Below, in pieces: positions 1 through 11,882 of a stretch of DNA of 64,000 bases. Both the position numbers and the translations under genes were made by a program. How positions within the stretch are numbered: the stretch's first letter is position 1; each line of letters opens with the position of its first letter. This DNA is from Physcomitrium patens (taxonomy: Eukaryota > Streptophyta > Bryopsida > Funariales > Funariaceae), in NCBI RefSeq assembly GCF_000002425.4, contig NC_037272.1:13466174-13530173 (forward strand), read 5' to 3'. The notes under the pieces are model-generated. The model searched no databases. It had not been told where the DNA came from and saw only the letters and a list, made by a program, of their open reading frames with translations.

Positions 1-1432
1 CAAATCTTAACAATGAAGACAAGCTATTTCTTGAAGAATTTTATGAAGGAAAATTATTGGATATTAGTCATTACTTAAATACCTTGACTAAGCAAGAAAA
101 TTAGTCTACAGAAAAATTTAAACAAATAAAAAAAAAGGCATATGGATTTTAGCTTCAAGAAGGATTCTTATGGAAGAGACCAAAGAAAGGAATTAGAATG
201 CCACAAAGAGTGATAGGCAATAAAGAAGAAAAACAAAAATTATTAAAGGGATTTCATGATAGTTTATAGGCAGGATATAGAGGAATTTTGGCTACTTTTG
301 GTAAGCTTAAGGAACGATATTGGTGGAAAAATATATATCGAGATGTGCTCTTATTTGTAGAGTCATGTAAAGTTTATCAAACGTATTCTAATATACAACA
401 TTGAGATGTTCTTTATCCTACATATCTTCTAGCTATTCATTTTAAATGGGTGGTTGATTTGATTATTATGCCAATCGGATTATGGTAAATGAGATATTTG
501 GTCTTAGCTCGTGAAGATTTATCAAATCAAGTAGAAGGAAGAGCATTGAAAACAAAATCTATGGAAGGAATTTGTAGATTTTTGCTTGAAGATGTTATTT
601 GCTGCTACTGATGTGTAGGAAAAATCACTGCAGATTGTGGAGAATTAAATGCACAAAGAGCTCGTGAATTCTTTGAAAGATATGGAATTAAACTATCACT
701 GACTACTGCTTATAATCTTGAAGGAAATATAAAAAGTGAGCATGGTCACCCATCGATTGTGAAAGCATTAATTAATGCTTGTAATGGGAAGGTTAGAGAA
801 TAGCCATGACTTTTGTCATTTGCATTATGGGCTGATTGAACAACTCATAGCTCAATAACATGATATATGCCTATTGAGCTTATGACAGGTCAAAAACCAA
901 TTATGCCAATTAAAAAAAAAGTACCTACTTGGAGTGTGCTACCATGGGAAGATGGATTGACAAAAGAAGAACTTTTAGCTATTAGAATTCAACAATTAGA
1001 GAAAATATCAAAAGATGTATAAATAGCATTAGAAAGGTTAAAAAGATTAAGATTACAAAACAAGGCTCGATTTGATAAGCAGCATCGATTGAGGCCTAAA
1101 GCAATTGAAGAAGGTGATTGGATTTTGGTCTATGATAGTAGCTTGGACAATCAACATATACTTAAAGGAAGCTTTCTAAGCGATGGTTTGGACCGTATGT
1201 GGTAACAATTGTTCATAATAATGTAACTTACTCATTGCGGGAGTTAAATGGAATAAGGTTAAAAATACCAATTGCAAGGAAGCGAGTAAAAATATTTAAA
1301 CAAAGATATACAAAAATAAATATAGAAGACCTTGGTGAAGACATAGATATTCCTCAACAGAAAGATGAATTTGACTTGGATAGCAAAAGTGATGAAGAAG
1401 ATTTAGACGAAGACTTGGAGAACATATTATAA
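1..1432 (+). pseudogene. A1 pol 3' part: RNase H tail and integrase, decayed
   Basis: This is the distal part of a family A Ty3/gypsy pol that enters from outside the window. Reading across stops, it starts in the RNase H-integrase linker (LFLEEFYEG), passes the integrase HHCC region (WWKNIYRDV, ESCKVYQTYSN), then the catalytic core, with the second Asp in ITADCGELN and the Glu replaced by a KSEHGH context. It ends in the acidic tail DEDLENIL, and the last open stretch is 1199-1432. Many in-frame TAG/TGA codons sit where A2 and A6 have TGG or CGA, which points to C-to-T decay and not sequencing error. The truncated 3' LTR follows at 1495. It cannot encode a functional protein. Confidence 0.85.
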
Positions 1433-1494
1433 ATCAAACAACAACTAGGTTATTTGGTGCATACCAAAAGATGCACAGGTTCAGAGGAGGTGTA

Positions 1495-1648
1495 TGTTGT
1501 GTTGTAACACGACTATATGATAAAAATATAAATAAAAAATATTTATTAATATTTAGTCATCTTAGATGTTAAAAACAATGGCCAATTCTAGTGCCAATAT
1601 TCAAGGGCGAGTAAATGTCATTCCATTGCAAGCTATACCATCAAACGT
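1495..1648 (+). repeat. A1 3' LTR, first part (split by A2)
   Basis: The LTR opens TGTTGTGTTGTAACACG, the family A start TGTCGTGTTGTAACACG with one C-to-T change, directly after a polypurine-like GGTTCAGAGGAGGTGTA. Only 154 bp are present before element A2 begins at 1649. The LTR resumes at 10479. The last four bases (ACGT, 1645-1648) are the target site duplicated by A2. Confidence 0.85.
1578..1648 (+). pseudogene. Gag-like coding fragment in A1 LTR, 5' part
   Basis: An ATG at 1578 opens a frame (MANSSANIQGR...) that is uninterrupted up to the A2 insertion point. If A2 and one copy of its 4-bp duplication are removed, it continues in frame at 10483. Other family A LTRs keep only the start of this stretch (NSSANI-like). 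See the entry at 10483 for the zinc knuckle. Confidence 0.6.
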
Positions 1649-3072
1649 TGTCGTGTTGTAACACATCTATACGATGAAAATATAAATGAAGAAGATTTAT
1701 TAATATTTAGTCACGTTGGATGTTAGAAGCGGTGGCCAATTCCAGTGCAAATATTAAGAGTCCAGGTTCAGTCACCCCATTACAGCCAGTCGGGGCATAT
1801 TCACCAATAACAAAATGCTCCATTTGATTCCAGTAACGGAAGTCAAAAGGAAGAGAAAGGACCAATTCAATGTCAAGTGAGCCTGGTTCGAAGAGCCAAT
1901 TGGATCCAATTTCAGAAAACATCTAATCTAGGTCCTATTACGGGCCTCTTCCCTAATATGAGACCTGAATTGGTCGAGCAATCCAATGTGGTCCAATTAT
2001 GGGGCTTCGATTCCATTTTAAGCTGTTCTGTTCTTTGTGCCATTCCAGAAACGTCCTTTCTGTAAAAGGATCTCTTAAAGGTAAAAATGGGGGGAAAAAA
2101 GCGAGGTTGGTTGTTCCAATTCAGGGAGTCCAAGGCAAAAGAATAGAATCTTCTCAAGATAAAAGAGGAGGGTAGGTTAAGAAATGGATTTTTCGAGAAT
2201 TGGGATTTTAGGTCAGAGAGCTAGCTTCATGCTTTTGGAAAAAGATGGAGAATCAGGGTTTTAGGTCAGAGAGCTAGCTTCATGCTTTCGAAAAAAGACA
2301 GATAATTGGAATTTTTTTTTATATAGGATTTTGGAGAGACTGAGAGGATGGTTGCTGAAAGTCAGTATTATATTGGTGAACTTGATTTTTTTAGGAAGGG
2401 AGAAAAAGCTGGTACTCTTGATTGTTGATGGAATAGGAGATGCTTCTGTGGTTGAAATTCAAAGTTGTGTAGAAGATTAAGTATGCTAAATGCATGCGTG
2501 GTTGTGTTAATCTGACTGTACGGATAGAAGATATTTGCCAACAGTTTAAAGAGGTATTGAAAGTTGACAAATTGGAGGTTGTTTAGGATTTCTATGATAA
2601 CTGGGGACCTACCGACATGGATAAGAGAAATATCAGCGAGCGGCCAAGGGACATCGGTGCGGATTGTAGCATAGCCTTACAATCTGTAAGCGGGTTTGAA
2701 CTGAAACTTCTTGAACATTCGAAAAGGCTTGTAGAGATACTAGCGATAGATGTTTCACAATAAGTCGGAAGGATAGATTGAAGATCACAGCTTGCCAAAG
2801 TTCATGGTCTAGGATTAAGGTAATTAATGATAAAGATAAAATAAAAAATATAAAATAAATAAAATAAAATAAAAATAACAAAAGAAATTAAATTTATATA
2901 GGATTTCTAGGCATTTTATATTGGAATTAAGCTTTTACATTGCAATCCAATATAGATTGTATTTGGGTAGTCAAGAGTCCAATAGACTGCTTGAGTACTA
3001 GCAAAACACCATACTACCTCCTATAGCCAGACGCCCGACACATTTTCAAGCAAGATAGCACGTAATACGACA
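1649..3072 (+). repeat. A2 5' LTR
   Basis: The LTR starts TGTCGTGTTGTAACAC and ends CACGTAATACGACA; the two ends form an imperfect inverted repeat. It matches the 3' LTR at 9054-10478 along its length, with scattered, mostly transition differences. Short ORFs inside (for example 1877-2065) recur as shadows in every LTR copy and are not considered genes. Confidence 0.92.
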
Positions 3073-3143
3073 TAAGTTGTGAATCCAACGTGAAAGCTTG
3101 AGGTGGAAGGTATTGGATTTTATTTGATTTTATTTTTATTTTT

Positions 3144-5516
3144 ATGGAGAACAAAAATAAAAATTTTGAAGGATCTTTGGGAGGAGTTTTTGGTGGGGGT
3201 TCTTCTAAAAGACAAGGTATGCACATAGATCAATCTATTGCTAGTATGTTTCAAGCCTTCTCATTATCAATGCAGCAACAACAAAGCAATGATCAAAAAG
3301 AAGCTTTGGCAACCAAAGCATTGCAAGCAGTGGTCAATAAAATTGATCAATTTAATGGAAGGAATATTTCAAGGTATTTAAGATGTTATGTTCGTGAAAT
3401 GGAATTAAATTGGGTTTTTGAGAAGAAAATGGTTGAATTATTTAGACTTCTCACGATATCGGAGATAAGAGACCATATTATATCGATTACGGATCGTTAT
3501 GGAAATTCATGGGAGGTTTTTTTACACGCATTGAAAGACGAATATTTCTTGAAAGATGATGATCGCGTTACTAAGAAGCTGTTTTTGGAATAGATTGAAT
3601 GGCCTAATAAGAATTTGCAAGCAACAGAGTTACTAAGAGAATTTGAGAGGCAGTACTCTCAATTATCGAAAATAGAAAAATTGACATTGGAGCCGAACAA
3701 AGTTGATCTATTTCTTCAAGCTGTTGATGGAAAATTATAAGGAAAATTGGAACTCCTTCTTGAAGACAAAGAAGAAGATGAAGGATTGACAATAAAGTAG
3801 AAGAACATTGAAAATGCGGTGGAGTTAGTAACAAAAAGAGAAAGGAGGAAGGATAGGAGTAATATTCTAAAAATAGTATAAGCATTCAAAGCTCTAGTAT
3901 ATATAATACCACCAACAATGTCTATAGTTCAACCTTCGACATCCTTATCAAAGAAAGCAGATATGGGAATGGAAGAAATTATACGAGGAATGCGAGATCT
4001 TCAAATCAAATTGACAAGACTTGAAGAGAATACTTCTACAAACAATTTGAAGAATGTTTCAAAACAAGGATATGTACAAAGATGCATTTGGTGTGATGAC
4101 GCTTCACACACTAGGAAAGATTGCAATGAATTTAATAATATGATATGGCAAGGAATTATTTGCTAGAAAGATAGAAAGATAGCATTAAAAAATAGGGAGG
4201 ATCTTCTTCAAACCAATTTTAGCAAGGGAGGAATGAGAGCATTGGTTCAAGATTACTTAAAAGAGCATGAAACAGCAGCACAAGAAAGTGCAAGTTATGG
4301 TACTAGAGTAGATGATGACCTTGGTAGAAGTACAGAAAGTAGTGAGTTTTGGGCTTCTGCCATTTCTACAATGCAAGAAGGGAAATTACCTCGAGAAGCG
4401 TTATTGAGGACTCCAGCTACAATACGAGGTGCAACAGGTTGGGAGGATCCTTTTGAGTCTCTTTCAGTTCATCCATATATTACTAAGAGCCAACATAAAG
4501 CTTTGATGGAAGAAAAGAGACGAGGAAATTTTGATGATACGAGAGAAGGAAATTCTTCTAAGAGGCAAACTCGAGGAGACAAGGCTCGAGAGGCAGCTTC
4601 ACAAGAATTGCCTGTAAAGGATACCTCAGCATCATTGGAAGAAAAAACAAGGGAGACAAAAGATAAGAGCAAATCAATTGCTTATAAACTACTTTCTGAC
4701 ATTGAAGCGGCAACAAATTTGAAAGGGGTATTGGAAGAACATATATTAAACGCTAAGGTGGAATTCACATTGAAAGAAGTTTTGGAAATTGTAAAGAAGG
4801 AGTTTCATGATGTTATCATTGACAGCATTTAGCAAAAGAGGCAATTAATGGGCGAAACTGGAATGAGTCATACCATTGATGCAAGAATATATAAAGATGA
4901 AGAAGAGGTTGATATTGGTTACAAGCAACCAACAAATAAAAAGAATGGGTATAATCAACGAGTACATTTCGAAGATTATAGTGATAAGGAAATGGAAACT
5001 TTGAGCCATTATACTCGAAAGCATTGGCCAAGGGTAACTACTGAGGTATTGATGAAAGTAGGAGATATAGAAGAACCAATTGTTGCTTTAGTCGATTATG
5101 GTTCTGAAATAAATCTTATGTCTAAAGATCTTTATAAAAAGCAAAAATGGCCAATTGATATGGAACATGGATGGGTAATATGAGCAGCTAATAGAACACA
5201 AGGCGAATTATATGGAGCTTGTCAAGATGTCAAAATTTGGATTGGAGATGTTGCGACGGAGCAACATTTCTTTGTTCAAGATACAACATCTTATTCGTTG
5301 ATTTTAGGACAAGCTTACATTACGGCAACACGAATAGAAACAAAAGTACTTGACGATGATTCTGCTTATGCAAGGGTATGTAGCGAAGATAGGAGGAAAG
5401 CTGTACAATTTCTAACAGTACGTCTTAACCATGAACGGAATCGAGATAGGTTGAGGGAGAAACCATTGCCAAAGATTGTTGAAGGACTTAAGGATTTTGG
5501 AGAGGTACCACTATAA
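3144..5516 (+). pseudogene. gag-PR: A2 ORF1: gag plus aspartic protease, interrupted by stops
   Basis: The frame starting at ATG 3144 runs to a TAA at 5514 and is broken by internal stops (first at 3591, a TAG in place of Trp in FLEWIE). The N-terminal gag region has a capsid-like helical segment (KIDQFNGRNISRYLRCYV), then a charged linker, then a CCHC zinc knuckle CIWCDDASHTRKDC near 4090-4130. Further on is a retropepsin-like motif (ALVDYGSEINLMSK, about 5085-5120), where D-x-G-S is the presumed active site. Gag would coat the RNA and the protease would mature the polyprotein. The same 'EVPL/EIPL' ending with TAA is seen in A3 and A5, so that stop is original, unlike the internal ones. Confidence 0.88.
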
Positions 5517-8500
5517 AGCGAGATTATGGAGGTACAAAAGAGGAGGTACTCTCGCGAGATGAAGGTGCCTTTGATGTGAGTTTTATTGATATTTTGGAGA
5601 ATAGAAATATTATGTATAAGAAAGTTGATGATTTTAAAAGAAAAAAAAGAAAAAGATTATATAATATTGAAGGAGAATTATGCAAGTTAAGTACATTGCA
5701 AGATGACGAGAGGATTTTAGGTGTTTATGAAGAAAATGGACTGGAAGATTCATTGGAATTGATTACATCTATTGGATTAGGGGATAATGATAAGATTGTT
5801 GAGATTCATTCAAGAGAGGTTTATACCATAATTGAATCTTTTCAAGCACCAGAAGTCACTATAGAGACGAGATATAAAACGGCAGATAAGAAGATAAAGC
5901 CTGTTGCCGGACTATTACCAGAAGATTCTAAGAAACAAATGGAAGAAGCATCAAAAGAAGCAAGTTTAAGAGATCCAATGAGTATTGGACATTAGTTTAC
6001 TAAAGAGACTTTTGAAGAATTGAAGATTGGTTCTGATGGTTTTTTATTGCCAGAGGAAATTACTTACTTCAAAAAGATGTTGGCTAAACAAGGTAGATCA
6101 TTTACCTTTGAATCTCATGAAATTGGGTGTGTGGATCCGAATATTATAACACCTATGGTTATCTTCACTGTACCGCATGTACCTTGGAATCTAAGATCGA
6201 TTCTAATACCGAGGACACATTTATCTAAATTGGTGGAACTATTAAAAGAAAAGATGAAGATGAAAATATTGGAACCTTCATTTGCGCCGTATTCTAGTCA
6301 ATGGTTTATAGTACCTAAGAAGAATGGGTCACTACGTTTTATTCAAGATATGCAACCGGTGAATGCAGTAATTATCAAGAATGCAGGAATTGGACCTATT
6401 GTGGATGAATTTGTTGAGACGTTTGCAGGAAGGGCAATCTATTCAATGAGTGACTTGTATTTAGATTATGATCAATTTCAACTTGCCAAAGGAAGTGGAG
6501 ATATGACAACGATGAGGACACCACTTGGATTGGTTAGAATGTGCACTATTCCTCAAGGTGCGATCAACTCAGTTACGCATATGATGAATGGGATGAATAA
6601 GGTATTGAGAGATTTTATTCCAGAGAAGACTATGCCTTTTCTGGATGATGTTCCTATAAAAGGGTGCAGAGAAGGAGACAAGGATGAAACTTTAGATAAG
6701 AGGGGGTGTCGCAAATATGTTGTTGATCATATACAAGATTGTGAAAAGATTTTAACTCGGCTTAGAAAAGTTCATCTTACATTATCGGATATGAAGTCTG
6801 TATTTGGAGTACAAGAAGTTGTGATTGTTGGACATTTATGTGGATCTTATGGAAGAAAATCAGATCCGACTAAAGTTGATGCCATTGGAAGGATGAAAGA
6901 AGATTGTGATTCTTTAACAGAGGTTCGCAGGTTTTTAGATGCATGTGTATTTTATTGAATCTGAATCCCTCATTATGCTCACATAGCGGATCCATTATAT
7001 GAACTGTTACGCAAGGGCTACCGATTTAAATGGGAAGAAAGGCATATTTAGGCAATGCAAAGATTGAAGAAATTATTGATGTCACCTCCAATATTGAGGA
7101 AGGTTGATTATAAGTACAATAGACGAGTGATTTTTACTGTGGACACTAGTCCAATTGCCATTGGATGGGCTGTGGGTTAAGATGATTCAAGTGGAAACAC
7201 ATTTGCAGTTTGATTTGGAGCTAAAGTTTTAAGTATTCGTCAGTGTGCATATTTACAAGTCAATAGAAAACTTTGGGGAGTTGTTTCGGCTATGAAAGCT
7301 AAAAAGGACTATTTGATTGGAGCAGTAGTAGTAATTGAAACAGATTGCTTGCCATTGCTTGGAATGATTACTAACTATTTAATGCTAGATATTGTAATGT
7401 TGAGATGGATTGCTTATATTAAGTCACTAAATCTAGAATTTAAGCATCTTATTGGGAAGGACAATTTAGTAGCAGACATGCTATCTTGAGGAAGATATGA
7501 GAGGGAGGACAAAATAGTTGAAGACATTGATGACATCGGATTGAAATTCTATTCAATATCAAATCTCAATAGAGAAGACAAGCTATTTCTTGAAGAATCT
7601 TATGAAGGAGAATTATTGAATATTGGTCATTACTTGAATACCTTGATTAAGCAGGGGAATTGGTCTACAAAAAAATTCAAACAAATAAGAAAAAAAGCAT
7701 ATGGATTTTTGCATCGAGATGGATTCTTATGAAAGAGACGGAAGAAAAGAATTTAGATGTCACAACGAGTGATAGGCAAAAAGGAAGAAAAACTAAAATT
7801 ATTAAAGGAGTTTCATGATAGTTTATGGACAGGGCATAGAAGAATCTGGGCTACTTTTGCTAAACTCAAGGAATGATATTGGTGGAAAAATATGTATCGA
7901 GATGTGCTCTCATTTGTAGAGTCATGTGAAATCTGTCAATCGTATTCTAATATCTGACATCGAGATGGTCTTCATCCTACGTATCCTCTGGCTATTTATT
8001 TTAAATGGGTTGTTGATTTGATTATTATGCCAGTTGGGTTATGGCAGATGAGATATTTGGTCTTAGCTCATGAAGATTTAACAAATCAAGTAAAAAGAAG
8101 AGCATTGAGGATAAAATCTACAGAGGAAATTTGTAGGTTTTTGCTTGAAGATATCATTTGCCATTACGGATGCATAGGAAAAATCACTGCAGATCATGGA
8201 GAATTAAATGCACAAGAAGCTCGTAAGTTCTTTGAAAGATATGGAGTTAAACTATCACTGACTACTACTTATAATCCGAAAGGGAATACAAAAAGCGAAC
8301 GTGGTCACCCATTGATTGTAAAAGCATTAGTTAAAGCTTGTAATGAGAAAGTTAGAGAGTGGCCACGGCTTTTGTCATTTGCATTATGGGCTGATCAAAC
8401 AACACATAGTTCGGTGACAGAATATATACTAGTAGAACTTATGATAGGTCGAAAATCAATTATGCTGATTGAAGAAAAGGTACTTACTTGAAGTATGCTA

Positions 8501-8990
8501 CTATGGGAAGATGGATTGACAAGAGAAGAACTTTTGGCTATTAGGATTCGACAATTGGAGCAAAGATTGGAAGATGTGCAAATAGCATTAGAAAGGTTAA
8601 AAAGAGCAAGGTTACAAAACAAGGTGTGATTCGATAAGTAACATCGATTGAGACCTAAAGCAATTGAAGAAGGTGATTGGGTACTTGTTTATGATAGTAG
8701 TCTGGACAACCAATATAGCACTTTATGGAAGTTTTCAAAACGTTGGTTTGGATCGTATGTGGTAACAACTGTTCATGATAATGCGATTTACTCATTGCAG
8801 GAGTTAGATGGCACAAGGTTAAAAATACCAATTGCAGAGAAGAGAGTAAAATTGTTTAAACAAAGATATGCAGAAATAAATATAGAAGACCTTAATGAAG
8901 ATTTAGATATTCCGCAGTGGGAAGATGAAATTGATTGGATAGCAGAGACGATGAAGTTGGACTAGACGAAGATTTGGAGAACATATTATG
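5517..8990 (+). pseudogene. pol: A2 ORF2: RT, RNase H, integrase, interrupted
   Basis: The frame lies at -1 relative to ORF1. Upstream of ATG 5576 it is readable through the ORF1 stop (KRDYGGTKEEVLSRDEG). RT spans about 6020-6960 with MSDLYLDYDQF (first catalytic Asp) and the FLDD box (MPFLDDVPIKG, about 6640). RNase H follows at about 7130-7490 (TVDTSPIAIGW, VIETDCLPLLGM). The integrase HHCC region is at about 7810-7960 and the core at 8018-8491 (DLIIMP, TADHGELN, KSERGH give D, D, E). The acidic tail ends near 8965, probably shortened by a frameshift. Stops at 5993, 6956 and in the integrase reflect decay. FLDD in place of the common Y-x-DD is a family trait: A5 has it too. Confidence 0.87.
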
Positions 8991-9041
8991 AATCAAACGG
9001 CAATTAGGTTAATTGGTGCATACCGGAGGATGCACAAGTTC

Positions 9042-9053
9042 AAAGGGGGTGGA
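9042..9053 (+). other. A2 polypurine tract
   Basis: The purine-rich run AAAGGGGGTGGA abuts the 3' LTR start, where plus-strand DNA synthesis would prime. The same tract is conserved before the A3, A5 and A6 LTRs. Confidence 0.7.
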
Positions 9054-10478
9054 TGTCGTGTTGTAACATGTCTATATGATGAAAATATAAATGAAGAAGA
9101 TTTATTAATATTTAGTCACCTTGGATATTAGAAGCGACGGCCAATTCTAGTGCAAATATTGAGAGGCTAGGTTCAGTCACCCTGTTACAGTCACCCGAGG
9201 CATACTCACCAATAACGAAATGCTCCATTCGATTCCAGTAAAAGAAGTCAGCAGAAAGAGAAAGGACCAATTCAACGTCGGGTGAGCCTAATTCGAAGAG
9301 CCAATTGGATCCAATTTCAGAAGACATCTAATCCAGGTCCTATTACGGGCGTCTTACCTAGTATGAGACCTAAATTGGTCGAGCAATCCAATGCGATCCA
9401 ATTATGGGGCTTTGATTCCGTTTTAGGCTGTTCCGTTCTTTGTACCGTTTTGGGAACGTCTTTTCTATAAAAAGATCTCTTTAAAGGCAAAAATGGGGGA
9501 GAAAAAGTGAGGTCGACTATTCCAATTTGTAGAGTCGAAGGCGAAAGAATAGGATCTTCTCAGGATAAAAGAGGAGGGTAGGTTAAGAAATGGATTTTTT
9601 GAGAATCGGGGTTTTAGGTCGGAGAGCTAGCTTCATGCTTTCAAAAAAAGATGGAGAATCAGGATTTTAGGTCAGAGAGTTAGCTTCATGCTTTCAGAAA
9701 AAGACGGATAATTGGGATTTTTTTTTATATAGGGTTTTGGAGAGACTAAGAGGATGGTTGCTAAAAGTCAGTATTATATTGGTGAACTGGATTTTTTTCG
9801 GAAGGGAGAAAAGGCTGGTACTCTTGATTGTTGATGGAATGGGAGATATTTCTGTGGTTGAAATTCAAAGTTGTTTAGAAGGTTGAATATGCTAAATGCA
9901 TGCGTGGTTGTGTTAATCTGACTGTACGGATAGAGGATATCTGCCAACAGTTTAAAGAGGTATTGGGAGTTGGCAAATTGAGGGTTGTTTAGGGTTTCTA
10001 TGATAATTGGGGACCTACTAATAGGGATAAGAGGAATATCGGCGAGCGACCAAGGGACATCAGTGCAGATTGCAGCATAGCCTCACAATTTGTAAGCGGG
10101 TTTGAACTAAAACTTCTTGAGCATTCGAAAGGGCTTGCAGAGACACTAGCGATAGATGTTTCACAATAAGTCAGAAGGACAGATTGAGGATCACAGCTTG
10201 CGGAAGTTCACGGTCTAGGATTAAGGTAATTAATGATAAAGATAAAATAAAAAACATAAAATAAATAAAATAAAATAAAAATAATAAAAGAAATTGAAGT
10301 TATATAGGATCTCTAGGCATTTTATATTGGAATTAAGCTTTTATATTGCAATCCAATATAGATTGTATTTGAGTAGTCAAGAGCTTCTTAGACTGTTTGA
10401 GTACTAGCAAAACACCATACTACCTCCTACAACTAGATGCCCGGTGCGTTCTCAAGTAAGATAGCACGTAATACGACA
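9054..10478 (+). repeat. A2 3' LTR
   Basis: 1425 bp, TGTCGTGTTGTAACATG to CACGTAATACGACA, paired with 1649-3072. It is followed by the ACGT duplication at 10479-10482 and then by the rest of the A1 LTR. Confidence 0.92.
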
Positions 10479-11882
10479 ACGTGACAAGAGCATATGCTCC
10501 ACTGGCGTCTTCAAACCAAGTACCCTCAGTACCAATGAGACGACCAGGATCATTTTCTAATTCTTCATGGAATAAGCCTAATAAGTATATACCAGTGGAG
10601 ACACCCAATATGCCTGATGGAGGTATAAGAAGACCACTTCGTTGTTTCTATTTCAGATAGATTGGTCATTATGCTAGTGAATGTTCCAATCTCAGAGCCA
10701 ATGATAGTTACGTATTAGTGGTGGGAATAGCAAGCACTCAGGGCATACTTATCAACAATGTAATGCTTCGTTCAATTTCAATAATCGAGATCAACATATC
10801 CAAAAGCTAGGAAAAAATTGAGGGGATGAATCGAGATCCTCAAGATTCTTTGATAAATCAGGTGGAATAAGTCCGAGCCATTCTTAAGAAGAGTCAGCAA
10901 AAGAGAAAATGACCAATTCAATATTCAGATGAGTCTGATGTGAAGGGCCAATTTGATACAATTATGAGGACATCCAATCCAGGTCTTGATATGGGCCTCT
11001 TACCCAGTATGAGACTTAACTTGGTTGGGCAACCCAATGAGGTCCCGAATGTGGGGGCTTTGGTTCCATTTCAAGTTATTTTGTTCTCTATGCCATTTCA
11101 GAGAAATGTCTTTTTTGTGGAAAGTTCCTCCTAGAGGCAAGAATTCTATGGAGGCAGGTCTAATATTTCAATTCAGAGTCCAAGGCGAAAGAATAAGAGA
11201 CTTCACGGAGTTAAAGGAGAGGAGAGGAAAAGAAAGAGAGCATTTAGAGATCGAGATTTTGGGATTAGAAAGCTCGCTTCAAGTTCCTTCAAAAGGTATA
11301 GAATTGGATTTCATAGGGTTTGGGAGGACTTTGCAATCGTTGCTCAAAGTTAGTATTTGTATTGGTGAATTGGGTTTTGGCAATAAAATAAAAGCTAGTA
11401 CTCTTGACTGTTTTACAAAATTGGAGAGACATCTATGGTTGAAATTTTAGAGGTGTCTAGATGGTTAAGTATACTAAGTGCATGCAAAAATTTGTGTTAA
11501 CCTTATGGTACGGATAGAGGATATTTGAACATTAGTATGAAAAAGTATTAGAAGTTGGCATATTAGAGTTGTTTAGGGTTTTATAATATCTAAGATCTAC
11601 CGAATAGAATAAGGTGAATTTTGACACAGTAAGTCAAGGACTTAAAGGCGAAGCTGCATACAAATTTTGAATGAGAATTAATGGTTAGAGAAGGAAAAAT
11701 TGTAAGTTAAAGTTCATCATCAACCTTCTAGGTGACAGTCAAGGGACTTCAACATGGATTTACAGTATTTTCTTACAATCTTTGAAATCCACTAGACTAC
11801 TTGGATACTTGCAAAACATCATTTTATCTTCCACAACCAGATGCTTAGTGCATTCTCAAGCTAGATAACTTGTAATACGACA
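10479..11882 (+). repeat. A1 3' LTR, second part
   Basis: Resumes the LTR cut at 1648 and ends TTGTAATACGACA, the family A terminus with C-to-T decay. Together the two parts give about 1.55 kb, longer than A2's LTR because this copy keeps a gag-like segment (10483-10790) that other copies lack. From about 10900 on it aligns with the common LTR (GACCAATTCA..., CATCCAATCCAGGTC). It ends where B1 RT sequence begins, showing that A1 inserted into B1. Confidence 0.85.
10483..10790 (+). pseudogene. Gag-like zinc-knuckle fragment inside A1 LTR
   Basis: Continuing the frame opened at 1578, the segment reads a Ser/Pro/Asn-rich linker (APLASSNQVPSV, SFSNSSWNKP) and then a CCHC knuckle at 10643-10684, C-F-Y-F-R-stop-I-G-H-Y-A-S-E-C. 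Spacing is exactly CX2CX4HX4C, with the second Cys changed to Phe and one Gln codon changed to TAG (10658). It differs in sequence from the CCHC of family A's own gag (CIWCDDASHTRKDC) and that of family B (CLYCREAKHSTQYC). It therefore looks like part of another element's gag captured into an LTR. The fragment is non-functional now. Confidence 0.65.

Larger units (their letters stand above)
1649..10478 (+). mobile_element. A2, full-length family A Ty3/gypsy retrotransposon
   Basis: Two LTRs of 1424 bp (1649-3072) and 1425 bp (9054-10478) flank gag-protease and RT-RNase H-integrase on the plus strand. The element is bounded by a perfect 4-bp duplication, ACGT (1645-1648 and 10479-10482). It interrupts the 3' LTR of A1, whose remaining sequence resumes immediately after it, so A2 is the younger of the two. 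Both ORFs carry several stop codons and it is no longer autonomous. Domain order RT-RNase H-integrase places it in Ty3/gypsy (Metaviridae). No chromodomain is visible at the pol C-terminus, which is acidic instead. Confidence 0.92.

Noticed and set aside
1877..2157. Short ORFs on both strands in the A2 5' LTR, recurring in other A LTRs
   Set aside because: They recur because the LTR recurs. They overlap on both strands, differ in length between copies and show no protein-level conservation beyond DNA identity.
5490..5530. Canonical -1 slippery heptamer at the family A ORF1/ORF2 junction
   Set aside because: In the ORF1 frame no X-XXY-YYZ sequence precedes the conserved stop; the mechanism is left open.
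11025..11450. 141-residue open frame in the A1 LTR
   Set aside because: Same LTR sequence is not open in A2. Composition and lack of domains suggest a chance frame.
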